From contig CANIYB010000051.1 of assembly GCA_947471105.1 (NCBI GenBank), positions 1 to 11,109 on the forward strand: a DNA stretch of 11,109 bases, in the 5' to 3' direction. Under the pieces are notes generated by a model. It was not told the origin of the DNA and did no database searches. It saw only the letters and a program-made list of their open reading frames with translations. A program made the position numbers and the translations under genes. The stretch comes from Cytophagaceae bacterium (GTDB lineage: Bacteria; Bacteroidota; Bacteroidia; Cytophagales; Spirosomataceae). Below are positions 6,203 to 11,109 of the stretch, in pieces; the first letter of the stretch is position 1, and every line of letters begins with the position of its first letter.

Positions 6203-7237
6203 ATGTTTTATCAAAATATTCTCAAACCACTCTTATTCTTAGTTAATCCGGAGCGTGCTCATTCGATAGTAGCCCATGGTTTGCGATTGATCATGAAAAT
6301 TCCCGGTGTCTCATTGGTTTTCCAATCAGTGTATGGGTTTAAGCATAAGAATTTAGTTCGAGAGGTATTTGGATTAAGATTTGAGAATCCGGTTGGCTTA
6401 GCCGCGGGTTTTGATAAGAACGCATATTTGGTCGATGAATATGCAAATCTTGGATTTGGGTTTATTGAGGTGGGAACTGTTACCCCTAAGGCACAAGCTG
6501 GTAATCCTACGCCCCGACTATTCCGTTTGCCCAAAGATGAGGCTTTGATTAATCGGATGGGATTTAATAATGACGGGATGTTCGCTATGCAAAAGCGTTT
6601 GGCCTCACGAAGATCAAAGGTGATTGTTGGCGGTAATCTGGGCAAAAACAAAGTTACTCCCAATGAAGAAGCGGAAGAGGATTATTGCTTAAGCTTTGAA
6701 ACGTTGTTTAATGATGTGGATTATTTTGCTGTCAATGTAAGTTCTCCGAATACGCCTAATTTAAGAGCTTTGCAAGAAAAAGAGCCCTTGAAAAAGCTGC
6801 TGATGCGGTTGCAAAAATTGAATCAGAGTAAGCAAAAACCTAAACCAATCTTATTGAAAATTGCTCCTGATTTAACCAATGAGCAATTGGATGATGTCAT
6901 TGAAATTGTGTTGGAAACTAATTTAGCTGGGATCATTGCCACGAACACTACACTTTCAAGGGAGGGTTTGAAGTCTTCTGCGGGTTTATCTAATGAGATG
7001 GGTGGCTTAAGTGGTCGGCCACTGCGCGAAAGGTCTACCGAAGTAATTGCTTATTTGCATGACAAGTCGAAAGGTAAAATTCCTATCATAGGCGTGGGGG
7101 GCATTCATTCTGCGGGGGATGCAATAGAAAAATTGAAAGCTGGTGCATGTTTAATTCAGCTCTACACTGGGTTCATTTACGAAGGGCCTGGCTTAATAAA
7201 AGAAATTAATCAAGCAATCCTTAAAAATGGTTTGTAA
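6203..7237 (+). CDS. pyrD: Dihydroorotate dehydrogenase (quinone), class 2
   Basis: This enzyme catalyses the fourth step of pyrimidine synthesis: FMN-dependent oxidation of dihydroorotate to orotate, with electrons passed to membrane quinones. Counting from the ATG at 6203 (344 residues, normal for class 2), the N-terminal helices that dock on the membrane and quinone are present (MFYQNILKPLLFLVNPERAH). They are followed by the FMN/substrate motifs NPVGLAAGFDKNA (62-74), EVGTVTPKAQAGNPTPRLFR (89-108), and NRMGFNN (117-123). NVSSPNTPNLR (178-188) carries the class 2 catalytic serine, S181, instead of the class 1 cysteine. LKIAPDL (218-224), TNTT (247-250), GGLSGRPL (267-274) and IGVGGI (296-301) follow. 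The frame extends 22 codons upstream to a TTG, but that stretch is not family-like. ftsK follows after 60 nt on the same strand. Confidence 0.95.
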   Translation: MFYQNILKPLLFLVNPERAHSIVAHGLRLIMKIPGVSLVFQSVYGFKHKNLVREVFGLRFENPVGLAAGFDKNAYLVDEYANLGFGFIEVGTVTPKAQAGNPTPRLFRLPKDEALINRMGFNNDGMFAMQKRLASRRSKVIVGGNLGKNKVTPNEEAEEDYCLSFETLFNDVDYFAVNVSSPNTPNLRALQEKEPLKKLLMRLQKLNQSKQKPKPILLKIAPDLTNEQLDDVIEIVLETNLAGIIATNTTLSREGLKSSAGLSNEMGGLSGRPLRERSTEVIAYLHDKSKGKIPIIGVGGIHSAGDAIEKLKAGACLIQLYTGFIYEGPGLIKEINQAILKNGL

Positions 7238-7297
7238 AATGATTTTGTAAATCAAATCAAAAAGTCGAAATTTATAGATTAAAATACCTTTTTATTT

Positions 7298-9745
7298 ATG
7301 GCCAAAAAGATCGTTAATACATCAAACACGCTTCAAATTAATTTTGAGAAAGGAGCTAAAAAGGACAGTTCTTCTAGTCCAGGTTTCTTCCGTTTTCGAA
7401 TTATTTTTGCGGCTTTTTTGTTTGGAATTGGCACTTTATTGTTGGTCGCCTTTGCATCTAATTTTTTTGTCGGCGTCGCTGATCAGAGTGAATTAGAGCA
7501 GGGGTCAATCGATGTGTTAAATGGATCAGATATTCCTGTGAAGAATTTTGCAGGCTTGTTAGGAGCTAAGATTGCCCATTTCTTTTTGTTTAGGACTTTT
7601 GGTTGGTCTTCCTTTTTACTCATTCCCCTCTTTTATTTATCGGCTTTAAAATTAGGTTTTAAGCGTGAAGTATATCCTTTGGATCGCCTTTCTTGGCAAG
7701 TCTTATTTTACATTATTTGGGGGAGTTTAGTGGCAGGTTTTTTGGTATTCCAATTGGATTTGCCTCATTCTTTGGGTGGGGGAGTAGGCTTTTTTATCAA
7801 TGAAAAGCTGAACCAACTCATTGGTTACCTCTCTGTGTTTTTGATATTGTTTGTTGGCTTTGTCTTCTTGGTTATTTTTTATCAATTAAACCCTAAACAA
7901 GTTCGGGCCGTTCCAGATTTGGCTAGTGAAAGGCTTGAAGGTTTAGATGAAGGATTAGCTACAGACTTTGCAGATGATTTTATCGATGAAGATGGTCCTA
8001 GTATTCATGAGGATAATGAAGATTTAGAGGTCTTTAGGCCAATTGTCCCTCCAGAGAAAGTAGAAGAAATCAGTGTAGAAGAAACATTGCTACCTAATGA
8101 AAATGAAATAGCTGCTGAAGATGATTTATCGTTTACCTATAAGGTGGCTGTGGACGAAACTCCTGTGGAGGAAGTGGAAGATTCTAGTTTAGCGGGACAG
8201 GAGCTTAAAGCGAATGATTTGGTTCAGCAATTTGGCCTATATGATCCGACGGCTGATTTACCGAAATACGTTTATCCGACCTTGGATTTATTGAAGGAAT
8301 ATGATCAGAAAAACCAAACAACTCAAGTGACGATGGATGAGTTGAAGGAGAATAAGGAGAAGATTGTAGAGACTTTATTGAATTATGGTATTGGTATTCA
8401 GAAGATTGAGGCTACCATTGGGCCTACGGTCACCTTGTATGAGATTATCCCCAAAGCGGGTGTTCGAGTAAGTAAAATAACTTCTTTGGAGGACGATTTA
8501 TCGCTGTCTTTAGCGGCGATGGGGGTTCGGATAATTGGACAAATGCCAGGAAAAGGTACGATAGGAATCGAAGTGGCGAATAAGAACAGAGAGATGGTTC
8601 CAGTTCGGGCTGTTATTGGTTCTGAAAAGTTTCAAAAATCTACTTATGATTTGCCCATTACACTCGGAAAAACAATTTCAAATGAAATTTTTGTTGCCGA
8701 TTTAGCCAAAATGCCCCACTTATTGATGGCGGGTGCTACGGGCCAAGGCAAGTCGGTCGGTTTAAATATGTTATTGACTTCGTTGATTTACAAAAAACAT
8801 CCCGCTACGTTAAAGTTTGTTTTGGTGGATCCGAAAAAAGTAGAGCTTTCTTTATTTAATAAATTAGAGAGACACTTTTTGGCATGTCTTCCAGATTCTG
8901 AGGAGGCCATTATAACGGATACCAAAAAAGTGGTTAACACGCTTAATTCCCTTTGTAAGGAGATGGATATGCGTTATGATAAACTGAAGGATGCGGGTTG
9001 TCGAAATATTAAGGAATACAATCAGAAGTTTATCAATCGCCGACTGAATCCTAATGAGCATGATTTTATGCCATATATTGTGTTGGTCATCGATGAACTT
9101 GCGGATTTAATGTTGACCGCAGGGAAAGAGGTGGAACATCCGATTGCCCGCTTGGCACAGTTGGCCCGTGCGATAGGCATACACTTGGTGGTTGCGACTC
9201 AGCGTCCTTCTGTCAACGTCATTACGGGTACGATTAAGGCAAACTTCCCGGCTAGATTATCGTTTAAAGTTATGTCTAAGATTGACTCGAGAACAATCTT
9301 AGATGCAGGTGGTGCGGACCAATTAGTGGGGATGGGCGATATGCTTTTATCGATGGGTTCTGAAGTTATACGTTTGCAATGTGCTTTTGTGGATACTCCT
9401 GAAGTGGAGGAGATTTGTGAGTTTATTGGGAACCAACAAGGTTATGCGTCTGCTTATTTGTTGCCTGAGCCTGATTCGGAGGAAATGGGTGGGCAAGATC
9501 GGGGGGACTTTGATCCAGCAAATAGAGATTCGTTTTTTGAGGAGGCGGCACGATTAGTCGTGATGCACCAACAAGGAAGTACGTCATTGATTCAACGAAA
9601 ATTGAAATTGGGCTATAACCGTGCTGGCCGATTGATTGACCAGTTGGAGTCCGTGGGCATCGTGGGTTCTTTTGGAGGATCTAAGGCTAGGGAGGTCTTA
9701 GTTAAGTCGGAAACCGAGTTAGAAGAAATATTAAAAAATCTATAA
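7298..9745 (+). CDS. ftsK: DNA translocase FtsK/SpoIIIE
   Basis: FtsK is the septal DNA pump that clears and aligns chromosome termini at division and activates XerCD recombination at dif. The 815-residue protein has four N-terminal membrane helices (about 33-59, 101-121, 133-153, 174-195) and then a strongly acidic linker (about 205-300) of modest length compared with E. coli. The motor comprises the alpha domain (about 340-440) and the RecA-like beta domain with Walker A GATGQGKS (479-486) and Walker B IVLVIDELADLM (594-605). ATQRPSVNVITG (633-644) and the C-terminal winged-helix gamma domain (about 745-810, with QRKLKLGYNRAGRLIDQLES) follow. The gamma domain reads KOPS-like polarity sequences and contacts XerD in known systems. 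It is intact. The ATG at 7298 has no clear Shine-Dalgarno site. The lolA-like gene follows after 7 nt, suggesting co-transcription. Confidence 0.96.
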   Translation: MAKKIVNTSNTLQINFEKGAKKDSSSSPGFFRFRIIFAAFLFGIGTLLLVAFASNFFVGVADQSELEQGSIDVLNGSDIPVKNFAGLLGAKIAHFFLFRTFGWSSFLLIPLFYLSALKLGFKREVYPLDRLSWQVLFYIIWGSLVAGFLVFQLDLPHSLGGGVGFFINEKLNQLIGYLSVFLILFVGFVFLVIFYQLNPKQVRAVPDLASERLEGLDEGLATDFADDFIDEDGPSIHEDNEDLEVFRPIVPPEKVEEISVEETLLPNENEIAAEDDLSFTYKVAVDETPVEEVEDSSLAGQELKANDLVQQFGLYDPTADLPKYVYPTLDLLKEYDQKNQTTQVTMDELKENKEKIVETLLNYGIGIQKIEATIGPTVTLYEIIPKAGVRVSKITSLEDDLSLSLAAMGVRIIGQMPGKGTIGIEVANKNREMVPVRAVIGSEKFQKSTYDLPITLGKTISNEIFVADLAKMPHLLMAGATGQGKSVGLNMLLTSLIYKKHPATLKFVLVDPKKVELSLFNKLERHFLACLPDSEEAIITDTKKVVNTLNSLCKEMDMRYDKLKDAGCRNIKEYNQKFINRRLNPNEHDFMPYIVLVIDELADLMLTAGKEVEHPIARLAQLARAIGIHLVVATQRPSVNVITGTIKANFPARLSFKVMSKIDSRTILDAGGADQLVGMGDMLLSMGSEVIRLQCAFVDTPEVEEICEFIGNQQGYASAYLLPEPDSEEMGGQDRGDFDPANRDSFFEEAARLVVMHQQGSTSLIQRKLKLGYNRAGRLIDQLESVGIVGSFGGSKAREVLVKSETELEEILKNL

Positions 9746-9752
9746 AATTGGT

Positions 9753-10364
9753 ATGAAAAAATTGCTTTACATCGTTGTTAGTTTATTTATCTCTGTGGGT
9801 ACTTTTGCCCAATCATCGAAGGCATTATCGATTGTTGACGGCATGCAAAAGATGTATAAATCATTGCCTTCTTTTTCAGCTAACTTTTCTTATCAGACGG
9901 ATGGAAATGGGGTGATGTCGGGGTCGATTACCGTGAGGGGGACTAAATTTAGATTAAAAACAGCAGGTCAAGAAATTTTTAATAACGGGAAAGAAGTGTC
10001 TACTTACATGAAGGAAATTAATGAAGTAAACATTTCAGGCTTTGATCCGGAAGAAGGTGATTTGAACCCAGCTAAGATTTACTCGTTTGATAAAAAGCAA
10101 TATAAAATCAATTTGGTATCGGAAGCGGCTGGGGTATCGACATTGGAATTAGCGCCAGCGGCTAGGTCGGCACAGATTCAAAAAATTAGTTTAAAGATAG
10201 AAACGGGTAGCTTTAAAGTAAAGGAGTGGACGATTGTGAATAAAGCAGGAAAGAAACAGAATTTTAAGATTACAAAATTCAATCCAAACGCTGGAGTGGA
10301 TGACGCCTACTTTACATTTAACAAGAAATCATTTCCGGGTGTTTCTGTGAACGACCTGAGATAA
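9753..10364 (+). CDS. lolA: LolA-like outer-membrane lipoprotein carrier, periplasmic
   Basis: This 203-residue protein has a clear Sec signal peptide: MKK, a hydrophobic core (LLYIVVSLFISVG), and probable cleavage after TFA (residue 19), leaving Gln at the N-terminus. There is no lipobox cysteine, so it is soluble and periplasmic. The mature part has LolA/COG2834 features: an N-terminal helix (SIVDGMQKMYKSLPSFSANF), a strand-rich middle with GSITVRGTKFRLKTAGQEIF, and a C-terminal part rich in beta strands (KKQNFKITKFNPNAGVDDAY, FTFNKKSFPG). LolA carries lipoproteins from the LolCDE exporter to the outer membrane. Sequence identity in this family is low, so LolA-like is the safe call. A gene order of ftsK followed by a lolA-like gene is, from memory, common in Bacteroidota. 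Confidence 0.85.
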   Translation: MKKLLYIVVSLFISVGTFAQSSKALSIVDGMQKMYKSLPSFSANFSYQTDGNGVMSGSITVRGTKFRLKTAGQEIFNNGKEVSTYMKEINEVNISGFDPEEGDLNPAKIYSFDKKQYKINLVSEAAGVSTLELAPAARSAQIQKISLKIETGSFKVKEWTIVNKAGKKQNFKITKFNPNAGVDDAYFTFNKKSFPGVSVNDLR

Positions 10365-10373
10365 TCTTGCTTA

Positions 10374-11072
10374 TTAAGAAACCGTTTCTAGGATTAGTTG
10401 GCGCAAAATTTCCAACCCATCCGTATTATTTAAATCGGGGTCAGCGGCTCTTTCCGGGTGTGGCATAAGACCAAATACATTTCGTTGCTCATTGCATATT
10501 CCAGCGATATTAAGCAAACTTCCATTCGGATTGGCCGCATCATTTATGTTTCCATTTTCGTCACAATAATAGAACAGGATTTGATCGTTGGCCTGTAAAC
10601 TCGCTAACGTTTTTTCATCCGTAAAGTATCTGCCCTCAGCATGTGCGATAGGTATTTTATAAGCCTTGTTTAAATCAAGTTCTTGGGTCAACAAGGAGTT
10701 GTTGGTCGCCGTCTTTAAGAAAATATTTTTTGATATAAATTTTTGCGAGCTGTTTCTAAGGAGAACACCTGGAAGCAAGTGGGCTTCAACCAGCACTTGG
10801 AATCCGTTGCAAATTCCCATGAGGTATCCCCCGTTTTTCGCATGTGCTATAACATGATCCATGATGGGAGAAAAGCGGGCAATGGCACCTGAACGAAGGT
10901 AGTCGCCATATGAAAATCCACCTGGGATAATGATGAAATCGCAACCTTGTAGATCTGTTTCTTTGTGCCAAAGTTTCACAGCCTCGTGGCCTAAACTTTT
11001 AATAACTCCTACTGTGTCATCATCGCAATTAGAACCAGGAAATACTACAACGCCAAATTTCATATTTTTCAT
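10374..11072 (-). CDS. purQ: Phosphoribosylformylglycinamidine synthase subunit PurQ (glutaminase)
   Basis: PurQ is the class I glutamine amidotransferase subunit that supplies ammonia to PurL (with PurS) in the fourth step of purine synthesis, FGAR to FGAM. The 232-residue length is typical of the separate-subunit form. Visible motifs are GVVVFPGSNCDDD (7-19), IIPGGFSYGDYLRSGAIA (48-65), the nucleophile elbow GICNGFQ with C88, AHAEGRYF (143-150), and the rest of the triad, H205 and E207, in GLMPHPERAADP (201-212). The start is either ATG 11072 or the ATG three codons in (11063, MKFGVVV). The latter is the commoner family N-terminus. The stop lies 9 nt from the stop of lolA in a tail-to-tail arrangement. 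No other purine gene is in view. Confidence 0.95.
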   Translation of the reverse strand: MKNMKFGVVVFPGSNCDDDTVGVIKSLGHEAVKLWHKETDLQGCDFIIIPGGFSYGDYLRSGAIARFSPIMDHVIAHAKNGGYLMGICNGFQVLVEAHLLPGVLLRNSSQKFISKNIFLKTATNNSLLTQELDLNKAYKIPIAHAEGRYFTDEKTLASLQANDQILFYYCDENGNINDAANPNGSLLNIAGICNEQRNVFGLMPHPERAADPDLNNTDGLEILRQLILETVS

Positions 11073-11085
11073 TTCAGATTATCTT

Positions 11086-11093
11086 CAAAAATA
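11086..11093 (-). promoter_or_regulatory. Candidate -7 element for purQ
   Basis: On the minus strand TATTTTTG matches the Bacteroidota consensus TAnnTTTG, 13 nt before the first purQ ATG (22 nt before the second). The -33 element would fall at or just beyond the window edge, so it cannot be checked here. If real, the short leader favours the ATG at 11063. Confidence 0.35.
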
Positions 11094-11109
11094 CGGCTTT
11101 TTGTTAAAT

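Noticed and set aside
6259..6663. 134-codon open frame on the minus strand inside pyrD
   Set aside because: It lies wholly opposite a conserved pyrD sequence, shows no recognisable family, and its composition is what an antisense shadow gives.
7241..7253. GATTT..AAATC hairpin between pyrD and ftsK as a terminator
   Set aside because: It is a weak 5-bp A/T stem without a T-run and could easily be chance. pyrD and ftsK may be co-transcribed or have separate promoters.
10377..10389. Short inverted repeat AGAAA..TTTCT at the purQ 3' end as a bidirectional terminator
   Set aside because: The stem is only 5 bp with a 3-nt loop, contains the last purQ codons, and has no T-run on either side.
10786..10971. 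61-codon open frame overlapping purQ in another frame of the same strand
   Set aside because: It lies entirely within purQ, which carries an intact catalytic triad, and has no support of its own.
1..11109. Mobile elements, CRISPR array, tRNA or rRNA genes
   Set aside because: I saw no regularly spaced repeats, transposase motifs, cloverleaf-like segments or rRNA-like sequence. Nearly all bases are accounted for by conserved genes.

Overview
The window looks like a chromosomal segment of a low-GC member of the Bacteroidota, most likely a Cytophagales-type aerobe. This rests on gene content and style: a TsaE-alanine dehydrogenase pair, an FtsK-LolA pair, A/T-rich leaders mostly without Shine-Dalgarno sequences, and several candidate promoters of the Bacteroidota TAnnTTTG type. 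The genus cannot be fixed from the sequence alone. Coding density is very high. I see no rRNA, tRNA, CRISPR array, insertion sequence or phage gene.

Layout. (1) Positions 1-2647, minus strand: a tightly packed operon read from right to left as short-chain dehydrogenase, tsaE, an alanine-dehydrogenase-family gene, and a hypothetical gene cut by the window edge. The first two junctions are short start/stop overlaps, and the third is a 6-nt gap. (2) Positions 2680-3411, plus strand: a lone MlaE/YrbE-type lipid ABC permease, divergent from the operon. Its stop codon interlocks with the stop of the next, opposing gene. (3) Positions 3408-6014, minus strand: an Anbu-type cluster of an alpha-E (DUF403) protein, an Anbu proteasome-like peptidase and a transglutaminase-like protein. 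The circularly permuted ATP-grasp protein that usually accompanies alpha-E genes is not next to it. (4) Positions 6203-10364, plus strand: pyrD (class 2 dihydroorotate dehydrogenase), then ftsK and a lolA-like gene 7 nt apart. (5) Positions 10374-11072, minus strand: purQ, convergent with lolA.

Functionally most of the window is housekeeping: pyrimidine and purine synthesis (pyrD, purQ), tRNA t6A modification (tsaE), chromosome segregation at division (ftsK), and envelope lipid and lipoprotein transport (mlaE, lolA). The part with the least understood biology is the Anbu/alpha-E/transglutaminase cluster. It combines an N-terminal-threonine hydrolase, a papain-fold cysteine enzyme and a helical protein linked by genomic context to peptide-bond-forming ATP-grasp enzymes. 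A 22-nt near-palindrome sits just before the Anbu start codon and is the clearest unexplained non-coding structure. The second point of interest is the alanine-dehydrogenase-family protein, which appears to lack the substrate-binding lysine of classical enzymes.
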